A stretch of DNA of 20,917 bases from Opitutaceae bacterium UBA2377 (GCA_002344205.1 DDSZ01000002.1:65824-86740); one strand, 5' to 3'. Shown: positions 1-8,904, counted from the first letter of the stretch. Notes: generated by a model not told the origin, from the sequence alone. Numbers and translations: made by a program.

Positions 1-383
1 GCGGACCGCCGCCCGCTTGCTTGCCACAGTTCAAATGAAACCGCTGGCGCGCCCGGGATCAAGGCGGTCTGGGGAGATGTCGCCCGGTCATGGCCGGCCG
101 CTGTATCAGAAAATCGATTACGTCGGTTGGTTGGTTATATGCTGCGGGTTTTGATCCGCGACCGGTCAGTGTCGCCGGAGTTTGGTTACGCCTTTGGGCG
201 GGCGTGGCGGGAGCGGGCGGCCGGGTTGCCGGGCAGGGTGGGCGAGGGGACCGGCGGCGCTGATTCTTGGGGCGCTTTTGCAAAAGGGCGGCGCGGGCGG
301 GATTTTTCCCTCGGGGGGAAGTTTGCATCGGTGTCGCAAGCCAAAATTTCGCGTAAAATTCCTCACCCGGGCGCACAAACCTA

Positions 384-412
384 TTGACGGGCCAAAACCC
401 GAGGACCAATTA
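384..412 (+). promoter_or_regulatory. Possible sigma70-type promoter of nrdB
   Basis: TTGACG at 384-389 matches a -35 box well. At 17-bp spacing the -10 position (407-412, CAATTA) is a poor match, so the call rests on the -35 hexamer, the fall in GC and the position just upstream of the palindromes. The same TTGACGG string opens both small-ORF cassettes at 15666 and 16141. Confidence 0.3.
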
Positions 413-454
413 GTTGTGGTCGTCACCGCTGATGACCACAGCCCGTTGTGGTCA
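404..454. promoter_or_regulatory. Paired palindromes, candidate nrd operator
   Basis: Two inverted repeats lie 31 bp apart centre to centre. The second is perfect over 8-bp arms (TGACCACA, 6 bp, TGTGGTCA; 433-454). The first is weaker (GACCA, 8 bp, TGGTC; 404-421). The string GTTGTGGTC recurs exactly 32 bp apart (413 and 445). NrdR binds two palindromes about three helical turns apart with CAC(W)..(W)GTG arms. Spacing and arms fit, but the inner bases of the second site are GC instead of AT, so another repressor is possible. Confidence 0.4.
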
Positions 455-560
455 ACAACGCGTTAACAAGTTTTAGCAACTAATGTTCGCTAAGACCTTA
501 AACGCGCCAAAATCAGCGGTTTCCCAGCCCAAAAACCAATCTTTTCCCCATTCCGGCATC

Positions 561-1646
<1,086 letters not shown>

Positions 1647-1800
1647 GCCCCCGGGGCCCGTCGCTGCGTTTCCCTCCGTCCCGCCCGTTTCCGTCTTTCC
1701 ACCCCATTTCGCCTGATCGGCCGCCCTAGCGGCGCGTCAGCCGTTTTTTCGTCCGTTTTTCACCCTTCCACCGTCCACCACCGCCGTCCCGCCGCCATCC

Positions 1801-4800
1801 ATGAGCAATCCTTCCCTCGCGCACGACCTCGCCCTGAAGCGCACCGTCCACACCCCCGTTGAACAGAAGCCCCACTACGCCTGGCGCGATGCCGTCGCCA
1901 CCGCCGACATCACGGTGCCGCCCGTCGTCCTCCTCTGCCCGCACGGCGAGGAGAAGTTCAACCTCACCGAGGTCGCCGACACCCTGGGCAAGGCCCTGAC
2001 CAACGTCGCCCTCGCCAAGGGCGAGAAGGACATCTTCAACGACACCAACCGCGCCTGGGTCGCCCGCATCTGCCGCGAGGTCGCCGCCAACCTCGCCACG
2101 CTGGCCCGCAGCCAGAACCCCCTGCGCCTCTCCCTCAACGCCCTCTACGAGCTCATCGAGAAGACGCTCGTGGACAACAACGCCTACTTCGTCGCCAAGA
2201 GCCTCCTGCTCAACCGCGCCCGCAAGATCGCCGTGGACCGCGAGGCCGCCGCCGCGTCCACCCTCCGCGTCATCCGCCGCAACAACCAGGTCGTGCCGTG
2301 GAGCGACCAGAAGGTCGAGATCGCCGTCCGCAAGACCTTCCTCTCCCTCGAGCGCGACTCCGCCCCCGCCGTCGCCATCACCCAGGCCGTTTCCGCCCGC
2401 GTCCACGCCTCCAAGCAGGCCTTCGTCCACATCGAGGAGATCCAGGACATGGTCGAGGAGGAGCTGATGAAGGCCGGCTTCTTCAAGGTCGCCAAGGCCT
2501 ACATCCAGTTCCGCGAGCGCGCCGCCGCCGTGCGCACCCAGGCCCCGGCCGAGTCCGTCGAGGCCCCGGCCGAGACGCCGGCCCCCGCCGCCGGCCAGGA
2601 GACGCTCATCATGGTCAAGAAGCCCGACGGCACCAACGTGTTCTGGGACGGCGCCGACCTCCGCAAGCGCATCGAGTTCGCCTCCATCGGCCTCGACCTC
2701 TGCCTCACCGCCGAGGAGATCGAGCAGGAGCTGCGCCGCGCCATCTACGACCAGATCACGCAGAAGGACCTCGACGCCACCATCATCCTCAACTCGAAGA
2801 CCCTCATCGAGCGCGACGCCGACTTCGCCAAGTTCGCCGGCCGCATCCAGCTCACCTACATCTACGAGGAAGTTCTCGGCTGGGACATCACCCGCGACGG
2901 CATCGGCGCCCTCAAGACCGCCCACCAGCGCGCCTTCAAGAAATACCTCGAGCACGGCGTCGCCATCAAGCGCCTCAACCCCCGGCTCCTCGACTACGAC
3001 CTCGACACGCTCGCCGCCGCCCTCGACCCGTCCTCCGACCTCGAGTTCGACTTCCTCGGCATCCAGACCCTCTACGACCGCTACCTCATCATCGACAAGA
3101 CGCGGAAGCCCTCCCGCCGCATCGAGACGCCGCAGTTCTTCTGGATGCGCGTTGCCATGGGCCTGATGCTCGACGAGCCCGCCGCCCGCGAGGGCAAGGC
3201 CGCCGCGCTCTACGATCTCTACAAGACCCGCCGCTTCTGCAGCAGCACGCCCACGCTCTTCAACTCCGGCACCCTCCACTCGCAGCTCTCCTCCTGCTAC
3301 CTCTACTACGTGGACGATTCCATCGAGGGCATCATGCTCCGCGGCATTGCCGAGAACGCCTTCCTCTCCAAGTGGGCCGGCGGCCTCGGCGGCTCGTGGA
3401 CCGCCGTCCGCGGCACCGGCGCCTACATCGGCGGCACCAACGGCGAGTCGCAGGGCGTCATCCCCTTCCTCAAGCTCCACAACGACCAGCTCGTCGCCGT
3501 CAACCAGGGCGGCAAGCGCAAGGGCTCCGGCTGCGCCTACCTCGAGTCGTGGCACAACGACATCCTCGAATTCCTCGAGCTGCGCAAGAACACCGGCGAC
3601 GAGCGCCGCCGCACCCACGACATGAACACGGCGAACTGGATTCCCGACCTGTTCATGAAGCGCATGGAGGCCCGCCAGCCCTGGACGCTCTTCCGCGCCA
3701 ACGAGACCAAGGACCTGCACGAGCTCTACGGCAAAAAGTTCGAGGCGGCCTACCTCCGCTACGAGCAGCTCGCCGAGGAGGGGAAGATCCACGGCCAGAA
3801 GATCGAGGCCCTCGAGCTCTGGAAGAAGATGCTCTCGATGCTCTTCGAGACCGGCCACCCCTGGATCACCTTCAAGGATGCCTGCAACGTCCGCTCCCCG
3901 CAGGACCACGTCGGCGTCATCCACTCGTCCAACCTCTGCACGGAGATCACGCTCAACACCTCCAACGACGAGACCGCCGTCTGCAACCTCGGCTCCGTCA
4001 TCCTCGAGACGCACCTCAAGCCCGACGGCTCCCTCGACCACGACAAGCTCCGCGAGACCATCCGCACCGCCGTCCGCGCGCTCGACAACGTCATCGACAT
4101 CAACTTCTACCCCACGAAGGCCGCCGAGACCTCCAACCGCCGGCACCGCCCCATCGGCATGGGCGTCATGGGCCTCGCCCACGCGCTCTACCTGCGCGGC
4201 CACGCCTTCGCCTCGCCCGAGGCCGTCGAGTTCAACGACGAGGCCATGGAGGCCATCGCCTACTACGCCTACGAGGCCTCCTCCGACCTCGCGGCCGAGC
4301 GCGGCGCCTACTCCACCTACAAGGGCTCCAAGTGGGACCGCGGCCTCCTCCCGCAGGACACCGTGGACCTCCTCGAGCAGGAGCGCGGCGTCGAGGTCGA
4401 GGTGCCCCGCGGCGGCCGCATGGACTGGGCCCCCGTCCGCGCCAAGATCGCGAAGCAGGGCATGCGCAACAGCAACGTCCTCGCCATCGCGCCCACCGCC
4501 ACCATCTCCAACATCACGGCCACCTCGCCCTGCATCGAGCCCACCTACAAGAACCTCTTCGTGAAGAGCAACCTCTCCGGCGAGTTCATCGTGCTCAACC
4601 CCTTCCTCGTGAAGGACCTCAAGGCCCGCGGCCTCTGGAACCAGGAGATGATCGACAACCTCAAGTATTACGACGGCGAGCTGAAGGACATCCCCACCGT
4701 CCCCGAGGACCTCAAGGCCAAGTATCTCACCGCCTTCGACATCGACCACAAGTGGATCATCGACGCCGCCGCGCGCCGCCAGAAGTGGATCGACCAGGCC

Positions 4801-5142
4801 CAGTCCGTGAACCTCTGGATCAAGACGCCCGACCTCAAGACCCTCAGCCACATGTATCGCCATGCGTGGCACACCGGCCTCAAGACCACCTACTACCTCC
4901 GCAGCCTCGGCGCCTCCAACATCGAGAAGGCCACCGTCGCGGTGAAGAAGGAAGTCCGCGGCGCCGTGAAAGAAGGCCAGGACGGCGGCCAGAACTCCGG
5001 CGATGCTGGCGGTTCACATGCCGCCAGCACCCTGAGCGCAGTCGAAGGGCTCCCCGCGAAAAAGACATACACCGAAGCCGAGAAAAAAGCTTGCAGCATC
5101 GAAGCGATGCGTCGAGGCGAAGAATGCGAAGCGTGTCAGTAG
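1801..5142 (+). CDS. nrdA: Class I ribonucleotide reductase large subunit
   Basis: This is the catalytic R1 subunit that reduces ribonucleoside diphosphates with NrdB. At 1113 aa it is longer than E. coli NrdA because of an N-terminal stretch of about 360 residues with two recognisable ATP-cone-like units (about 153-250 and 268-360) and a more degenerate one before them (about 40-140). The catalytic signature NLCTEI is present with N711, C713 and E715. The reductant cysteines are probably C499 (in LSSCYLYY) and C728 (in TAVCNLG). The C-terminus ends in ECEACQ, where C1109 and C1112 form the tail that re-reduces the active site. The linker before the tail contains a stem-loop and repeat at 5004-5049. 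The start has no Shine-Dalgarno; its upstream gap is pyrimidine-rich. Confidence 0.96.
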   Translation: MSNPSLAHDLALKRTVHTPVEQKPHYAWRDAVATADITVPPVVLLCPHGEEKFNLTEVADTLGKALTNVALAKGEKDIFNDTNRAWVARICREVAANLATLARSQNPLRLSLNALYELIEKTLVDNNAYFVAKSLLLNRARKIAVDREAAAASTLRVIRRNNQVVPWSDQKVEIAVRKTFLSLERDSAPAVAITQAVSARVHASKQAFVHIEEIQDMVEEELMKAGFFKVAKAYIQFRERAAAVRTQAPAESVEAPAETPAPAAGQETLIMVKKPDGTNVFWDGADLRKRIEFASIGLDLCLTAEEIEQELRRAIYDQITQKDLDATIILNSKTLIERDADFAKFAGRIQLTYIYEEVLGWDITRDGIGALKTAHQRAFKKYLEHGVAIKRLNPRLLDYDLDTLAAALDPSSDLEFDFLGIQTLYDRYLIIDKTRKPSRRIETPQFFWMRVAMGLMLDEPAAREGKAAALYDLYKTRRFCSSTPTLFNSGTLHSQLSSCYLYYVDDSIEGIMLRGIAENAFLSKWAGGLGGSWTAVRGTGAYIGGTNGESQGVIPFLKLHNDQLVAVNQGGKRKGSGCAYLESWHNDILEFLELRKNTGDERRRTHDMNTANWIPDLFMKRMEARQPWTLFRANETKDLHELYGKKFEAAYLRYEQLAEEGKIHGQKIEALELWKKMLSMLFETGHPWITFKDACNVRSPQDHVGVIHSSNLCTEITLNTSNDETAVCNLGSVILETHLKPDGSLDHDKLRETIRTAVRALDNVIDINFYPTKAAETSNRRHRPIGMGVMGLAHALYLRGHAFASPEAVEFNDEAMEAIAYYAYEASSDLAAERGAYSTYKGSKWDRGLLPQDTVDLLEQERGVEVEVPRGGRMDWAPVRAKIAKQGMRNSNVLAIAPTATISNITATSPCIEPTYKNLFVKSNLSGEFIVLNPFLVKDLKARGLWNQEMIDNLKYYDGELKDIPTVPEDLKAKYLTAFDIDHKWIIDAAARRQKWIDQAQSVNLWIKTPDLKTLSHMYRHAWHTGLKTTYYLRSLGASNIEKATVAVKKEVRGAVKEGQDGGQNSGDAGGSHAASTLSAVEGLPAKKTYTEAEKKACSIEAMRRGEECEACQ
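5004..5049. repeat. Palindromic repeat inside the nrdA linker
   Basis: A 9-bp perfect stem (TGCTGGCGG, 8-nt loop, CCGCCAGCA; 5004-5029) is followed at 5030-5049 by CCCTGAGCGCAGTCGAAGGG. The latter resembles a CTTCGACTGCGCTCAGGG-type repeat recalled from intergenic DNA of many bacteria (memory, not searched). It is read in frame within the variable linker between the catalytic barrel and the CxxC tail of NrdA. Confidence 0.6.
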
Positions 5143-5151
5143 AATAAATAA

Positions 5152-5178
5152 GCCTGCTAAAAGGCGGCCTTTTTAGGC
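5152..5178 (+). terminator. Possible terminator after nrdA
   Basis: GCCT at 5152 pairs with AGGC ending at 5178, and AAAAGG at 5159 pairs with CCTTTT around a CGG loop, with a small internal bulge. The T-run lies mostly inside the stem and only CTTAT follows, so efficiency is uncertain. It sits 10 bases past the nrdA stop, at the edge of the AT-rich island. Confidence 0.45.
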
Positions 5179-5217
5179 CTTATAGTGCCATAAACCAATA
5201 TCAATATACGTAATACT

Positions 5218-6093
5218 ATGGATGTTGGTGCTGTTTTCTCCACGTTTTTGGGCAATCTGACAATTGCCAATATAACCACTATTTCTGCAAGAAGTGGCGC
5301 AATAACTAAGCGTTTAAATAAAGATTTCTATGCGACGGAATCTGAAACAGCACACAGCTTCTATGCAGGTTCATACGGAAGAAATACCAAAATTAAGGGG
5401 TCAAGTGATTTGGACTTAGTGTATGTTTTGCCGTATGAAACGTATGTTTTATATAATTCATACTCGACGAACGGCCAGTCCGCGCTTTTGCAATCAGTTA
5501 GGAACTCAATTTTAAGCCTCTATTCATCTACGGCGATTAAAGCTGACGGCCAAATTATTGAGGTTTCGTTTGGCGATGGAATGAAAATAGAGGTGTTGCC
5601 CGCATTTTTGAACGACAACGGCACATACACTCACCCCAATTCGAACGATGGTGGGAAGTGGGCGGTAACCGATCCTAAAGCAGAAATTGAGGCTATAAGA
5701 AAACGGAACGATGCTTGTAATAAGAATTTGATCAAGCTTGCGCGCATGGCGAGGGCGTGGCGGTCTACATGGGCAGTGCCTATTAGTGGTATATTGGTTG
5801 ATACGCTAGCATACCAATTTATTGAAAACTGGCCTTACCGCGATAAATCATTCCTTTATTACGATTGGTTGAGCCGGGATTTTTTTAAATGGATGTCTGA
5901 GCAAGATGAATCACAGGATTGGTGGCGTGCTCCTGGCAGCGGACGCTATGTTTACGGCAAAGGCCTTTTCCAGTATAAGGCGAAGCGTTGTTATAATATT
6001 TCAGTTGAGGCGATAGACAATGCAGGGAAGTCGCAAGATTGGGCTGCCAAAAATAAATGGCGGGAGATATATGGATCCTCATTTCCAGACTGA
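5218..6093 (+). CDS. CD-NTase (SMODS-type cyclic oligonucleotide synthase)
   Basis: This 291-aa protein has the polymerase-beta-fold nucleotidyltransferase signature: GSYGR at 51-55, then SDLDL with D64 and D66, and a third acidic residue in IEVLPAF (E125). A helical segment (about 150-190, with RNDACNKNLIKLAR) fits the C-terminal core of SMODS/OAS-like enzymes. Such enzymes make cyclic di- or trinucleotide alarms after phage infection and activate a paired effector. Length is typical of bacterial CD-NTases. The product and clade cannot be told from sequence alone. The next gene overlaps it by 23 bases, so the two are co-translated. No Cap2/Cap3 ubiquitin-like accessory genes are nearby, consistent with a type I CBASS layout. 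Confidence 0.9.
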   Translation: MDVGAVFSTFLGNLTIANITTISARSGAITKRLNKDFYATESETAHSFYAGSYGRNTKIKGSSDLDLVYVLPYETYVLYNSYSTNGQSALLQSVRNSILSLYSSTAIKADGQIIEVSFGDGMKIEVLPAFLNDNGTYTHPNSNDGGKWAVTDPKAEIEAIRKRNDACNKNLIKLARMARAWRSTWAVPISGILVDTLAYQFIENWPYRDKSFLYYDWLSRDFFKWMSEQDESQDWWRAPGSGRYVYGKGLFQYKAKRCYNISVEAIDNAGKSQDWAAKNKWREIYGSSFPD

Positions 6094-6700
6094 TGACACG
6101 AAGGTTTCTCGCAAGGTCTTAGAAGGCCAATTGCGTGAATGTTTTGGACGTGTAGTCTATTCACATAAAACACATGAAAAATGTGCAGATATCTTATTGG
6201 AGAAATGGGCACGTATTAAATTGGCCCAGATTGGCTGTGCTACCATTTCAACGGGCGGGTTTATTGTCACTATTTTTGGAGTCGATAAGGCAGGGTTAAT
6301 TATCGGGACGATCGTTTCAACCTTGTTGTTGGTGATTAATGCATATGTGAAAGATTATGATTTGGGGGAAATTGCTCAAAAGCATAAAAATAGTGCATGC
6401 GATCTATGGTTAATAAGAGAGCGCTATCTATCGTTGATAACTGATTTGGTGATGGGGGAGCGCCCTATCGAATCTCTTCAACGTGAACGTGATGTATTGC
6501 AAACGGATTTACATGCAATCTATCAGGGAGCGCCTCCGACTAACACAAATGCTTATCATAAAGCTCAAGATGCCCTTAAAAATAAGGAAGATCTCACTTT
6601 TTCGGATAAGGAAATAGATGCATTTTTGCCTACAGAGCTTAAGCGGGATAGGAAGCAATCCGATGGGGTGCAATCCGACGGGTCAGGCCGTAAATTGTAA
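6071..6700 (+). CDS. SLATT-type two-TM effector of the CBASS module
   Basis: This 209-aa protein has two hydrophobic segments (about 51-69 and 73-93) separated by a tight turn, flanked by helical polar regions beginning VVYSHKTHEKCADILLEKW. This is the pattern of SLATT proteins, predicted membrane effectors coupled to SMODS nucleotidyltransferases, presumed to form pores or disrupt the inner membrane when bound by a cyclic nucleotide. The start at 6071 is chosen because GGGAGA lies just upstream (6062-6067) and it overlaps the synthase gene; an upstream in-frame ATG at 6020 is unlikely. The last roughly 14 residues, ending GSGRKL, are encoded by repeat DNA that supplies the stop, so the native C-terminus has probably been replaced. 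Confidence 0.85.
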   Translation: MDPHFQTDDTKVSRKVLEGQLRECFGRVVYSHKTHEKCADILLEKWARIKLAQIGCATISTGGFIVTIFGVDKAGLIIGTIVSTLLLVINAYVKDYDLGEIAQKHKNSACDLWLIRERYLSLITDLVMGERPIESLQRERDVLQTDLHAIYQGAPPTNTNAYHKAQDALKNKEDLTFSDKEIDAFLPTELKRDRKQSDGVQSDGSGRKL

Positions 6701-6704
6701 ATTA
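6655..6704 (+). repeat. 31-bp family repeat, copy 1 with partial tandem copy
   Basis: GACGGGTCAGGCCGTAAATT begins at 6677 and the match runs to 6704; one G is missing compared with other copies. It is preceded by a partial tandem unit (GCAATCCGATGGGGT, 6655-6669). It encodes the last residues and the TAA of the SLATT gene. Sequence just beyond it resembles that beyond copy 2. Confidence 0.85.
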
Positions 6705-6756
6705 GGGTCGGTCAGGCCCGAATAACGGCCGGTTTCAAGGAAGGCCGGACGCGGCG

Positions 6757-6777
6757 AGGCCTGACAGGGTCAGGCCT
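6757..6777. repeat. Perfect 9-bp hairpin between repeats
   Basis: AGGCCTGAC, 3-nt loop AGG, GTCAGGCCT. The arm GTCAGGCC is shared with the 31-bp repeat family, so this may be a decayed or inverted fragment of it. It lies in the gap between the CBASS genes and the Rieske fusion gene. No T-run follows, so it is not a canonical terminator. Confidence 0.5.
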
Positions 6778-6923
6778 TGGGGCTTGGGGTGCTTGCCCGT
6801 CAAATCGGCCAACCCTAACCTTGGTCGTTTGTCATGGCGGGGCGGAGGCGGGAATGCGCAGTCGACAGGTTTGATGGACCGCCTATTGTGTGGCCCGATT
6901 TACCCGACAAACTCCGCCTCCGC

Positions 6924-8102
6924 ATGAGCAACGAAACCTGGCATGACCTCGGCCCGGCCGAAACGTTTAAACAACGCGGCTTGTGCGAAGCCGGGGTGGG
7001 AAGACTGAAGCTCGCGATCACGTGCAAGGATGGCGTGTTCGGCGCTGTATCCAATGTTTGCAACCACGCGGGCGGTCCGCTCGGCCAGGGCCGGCTCGAT
7101 GGTGAATACCTCGTGTGCCCGTGGCACAACTGGAAGTTTCACCGCCGCACCGGACTCGGCCAGCCGGGCAACGAGGCCGCGGCCGTTCCGTCGCACGAAG
7201 TGAAAGTCGAGCACGGCCGTCTGCTGGTCCGTGCCGAGCCGGCATCGCCCCGCAAGCAGGCTCCGCATGTGCCGCACCCGCTCGCGCGTCCGGTGGCCCG
7301 GGCTGGCGGACCTATCCGCGTGGCCGGCATCTCGACGACGGTGATGGATCGTGCCAACCCGCGTTACTCGACCTCGGAAGCGCTGCTCGAGGTCGCGCTC
7401 GCGTGCGCGCGCGACGAGCTCGGTTGCGAAACGCAACTCCTCCGCCTGTCGGATCTGAAGTTCGGCGCGTGCGAGGGCTATTACTCAAAAAGCGCGCAGG
7501 CGTGCACGTGGCCGTGCTCCATTACGCAGTTCGATCCCGACGACGAGCTCACCGCCGTCTACGAGGCGTTCGTGCACTGGGCGGACGTCGTGCTGGTGGC
7601 GACTCCGATCCGCTGGGGGCAGGCGAGCTCGCTCTACTTCAAGATGGCCGAGCGGATGAACTGCGTGCAGAACCAGATCACGATCCGCGACCGCGTGCTG
7701 ATCCGTCACAAGGTCGCCGGCTTCATCATCACGGGCGGGCAGGACAACATCCAGGGCGTGGCGGGTCAGATGCTGGCGTTTTTCTCCGAGATTGGATTTC
7801 ACCTGCCGCAGTTTCCATTCGTCGCCCATTCGCGCGGCTGGACGGCCGAGGACATGGAGAAAAACGTGGCCGAGGTCAGGCAGAGCGAGGAGTTGCGCGA
7901 AGGTGCGCGCGACCTCGCGCGGCGCAGCGCCACGCTCGCGCGCATGCTCGTCGATCAGGCCACCGACGAGGCGAAGACCGCGCGCGGCGGACGCAAGGCG
8001 CACAGGCTCGAAGTCGAAAAAGCGCAATCCGACGGGGTCAGGCGCGCAATCCGACGGGGTCAGGCCGTAAATTGTAAATTAAGAGTCGGCAGACCCGGGT
8101 AA
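6924..8102 (+). CDS. Rieske [2Fe-2S] / NADPH-dependent FMN reductase fusion
   Basis: The N-terminal domain (about 5-110, numbered from 6924) is a Rieske ferredoxin fold with C46-x-H48 and C65-x-x-H68, the cluster ligands, in CNHAGG and CPWHNW. After a Pro/Arg-rich linker, residues about 130-350 resemble a flavodoxin-like NADPH-dependent FMN reductase (IRVAGIS near its start, ATPIRWGQASSLYFKMAERM in the middle). A single-chain electron relay from NAD(P)H or flavin to the Fe-S cluster is plausible; the substrate is unknown. An ATG at 6834 would add 30 non-conserved residues and is not preferred. The last roughly 20 residues are read through repeat copy 2, so the C-terminus is probably not native. 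There is no signal peptide, so it is likely cytoplasmic. Confidence 0.8.
   Translation: MSNETWHDLGPAETFKQRGLCEAGVGRLKLAITCKDGVFGAVSNVCNHAGGPLGQGRLDGEYLVCPWHNWKFHRRTGLGQPGNEAAAVPSHEVKVEHGRLLVRAEPASPRKQAPHVPHPLARPVARAGGPIRVAGISTTVMDRANPRYSTSEALLEVALACARDELGCETQLLRLSDLKFGACEGYYSKSAQACTWPCSITQFDPDDELTAVYEAFVHWADVVLVATPIRWGQASSLYFKMAERMNCVQNQITIRDRVLIRHKVAGFIITGGQDNIQGVAGQMLAFFSEIGFHLPQFPFVAHSRGWTAEDMEKNVAEVRQSEELREGARDLARRSATLARMLVDQATDEAKTARGGRKAHRLEVEKAQSDGVRRAIRRGQAVNCKLRVGRPG
8022..8082 (+). repeat. 31-bp family repeat, copy 2 with 22-bp tandem duplication
   Basis: The 22-bp unit starting GCGCAATCCGACGGGG occurs twice back to back (8022-8043 and 8044-8065). The second runs on into the full repeat (8053-8082), ending TAAATTAA. 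It overlaps the 3' end of the Rieske fusion gene. Confidence 0.9.
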
Positions 8103-8235
8103 CGGTCGGTTACGAACGGACATCGTGCCGGTTCTGCTTAGCCTCGCATCCCGTGGGAAATTCGCCAGGTTGCTTCCGCAGGCGGGCACCGCAACTTCTG
8201 GTCTCCAACCGCGCCTCATTTCTTGGGCAACACCC

Positions 8236-8865
8236 ATGAGCACCACCCTTTTAACCACCCCATCCCGGCATAGCCGGTTTCCGACCGGCAAGCGGGTGGG
8301 CAGGCCGTTTCGGGCCGGGGCAATCTGGCTGGTGCTGGCACTTTTCTCACCAAGCGCTTGGGCGGAGCCGCATATCGTGATCGACCGCGATGGTCTCTCC
8401 ACCGCGATTCTGGCCGAGACCAACCGCGAGCGCGTCGCGCGCGGGCTGCAACCGCTGAAGCCCGATCTGAGGCTGGATCGGGCGGCCGACGGGCATACGA
8501 AGTTTCTCGTGCTGGTGGGCGGTCTCCGGCACCGCAGCTTTCTGCCGGGCCGGGAGACGCTGGAGGACCGCGTGCTCGCCGAGGGGTTGAGAGCGTCGGC
8601 ATTGAGCGAGAACCTCGGTCTTCTCCCTATCCGGCCGCCGGCCATCCGCGAAGACGGTGAAAGACAGATCGTGGACGGAGAGGAAACGGACCTGCGGGCC
8701 GAAAAGCTCGCGGTGAAGTTTGTGCGCGCATGGCTGGATTCGCCGAGACACCGGGCAAACCTGCTCAGTCCCAATTTCACTCATCTCGGCAGCGCAGTGC
8801 AGACGGGCCTCGGCCCTGCAGCCGTCACGCATGTGTATTCGACCCAAGTCTTCGCCCGGCTGTGA
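8236..8865 (+). CDS. Secreted CAP (SCP/PR1-like) domain protein
   Basis: This 209-aa protein has a Sec signal peptide: a basic n-region, a hydrophobic run AGAIWLVLALF, and probable cleavage after SAWA. The mature part fits the CAP superfamily: LAETNRERVARGLQPL near the start, a histidine in the GLRHRS segment, SENLG, and a C-terminal HRANLLSPNFTHLGSAV block. Bacterial CAP proteins are extracytoplasmic and mostly of unknown function. An in-frame ATG at 8125 exists, but its added 37 residues would bury the signal peptide, so 8236 is chosen. Repeat copy 3 begins 8 bases after the stop. Confidence 0.8.
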   Translation: MSTTLLTTPSRHSRFPTGKRVGRPFRAGAIWLVLALFSPSAWAEPHIVIDRDGLSTAILAETNRERVARGLQPLKPDLRLDRAADGHTKFLVLVGGLRHRSFLPGRETLEDRVLAEGLRASALSENLGLLPIRPPAIREDGERQIVDGEETDLRAEKLAVKFVRAWLDSPRHRANLLSPNFTHLGSAVQTGLGPAAVTHVYSTQVFARL

Positions 8866-8873
8866 GCCTCTCC

Positions 8874-8904
8874 GAACGGGGTCAGGCCGTAAATTGTTAA
8901 TTAA
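8874..8904 (+). repeat. 31-bp family repeat, copy 3
   Basis: A full-length copy starting GAACGGGGTCAGG and ending TTGTTAATTAA, identical to copies 4 and 5 that flank the transposase. It lies immediately 3' of the CAP gene. Confidence 0.93.

Larger units (their letters stand above)
1..560. other. Leader region upstream of nrdB, no convincing gene
   Basis: No reading frame here has a recognisable protein; the short frames on both strands are GC-rich overlaps with no domain signature. The last 180 bases turn more AT-rich and hold a TTGACG hexamer at 384-389 and palindromes at 404-454, so this is read as the control region of nrdB. In-frame codons continue from an ATG at 483 to the preferred nrdB start at 561, but their third-position GC (15 of 26) is well below that of the gene body, which suggests untranslated leader. 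Confidence 0.55.
5143..6655. other. AT-rich genomic island carrying a CBASS-type module
   Basis: Composition changes abruptly right after the nrdA stop and returns to GC-rich at the repeat beginning near 6655. Codons inside are rich in AAA, ATT and TTA, unlike the C/G-ending codons on both sides. No integrase, tRNA or attachment-site repeat is visible. The right edge coincides with members of the 31-bp repeat family. Confidence 0.75.

Noticed and set aside
1..400. Short overlapping frames at the left edge as genes
   Set aside because: They overlap on both strands, are compositionally extreme and show no motif; a noncoding leader is the simpler reading.
1719..1750. Terminator between nrdB and nrdA
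   Set aside because: The stem is only 5 bp (GCCGC/GCGGC), and the T-run lies about 10 bases further on; too weak to call, and the genes are expected to be co-transcribed.
1726..4872. 1048-codon open frame on the minus strand opposite nrdA
   Set aside because: It is an antisense shadow of GC-rich nrdA codons; its product is a low-complexity Val/Gly/Leu/Asp mix with no domain, while the plus strand encodes full NrdA motifs.
5143..6700. Integrative element with att sites around the CBASS genes
   Set aside because: No integrase, tRNA target or matching direct repeats were seen at the two edges.
7875..7885. GAGGTCAGGCA as another repeat copy
   Set aside because: Only a 7-base match (GTCAGGC) within a GC-rich coding region, with no TAAATTG follow-on.
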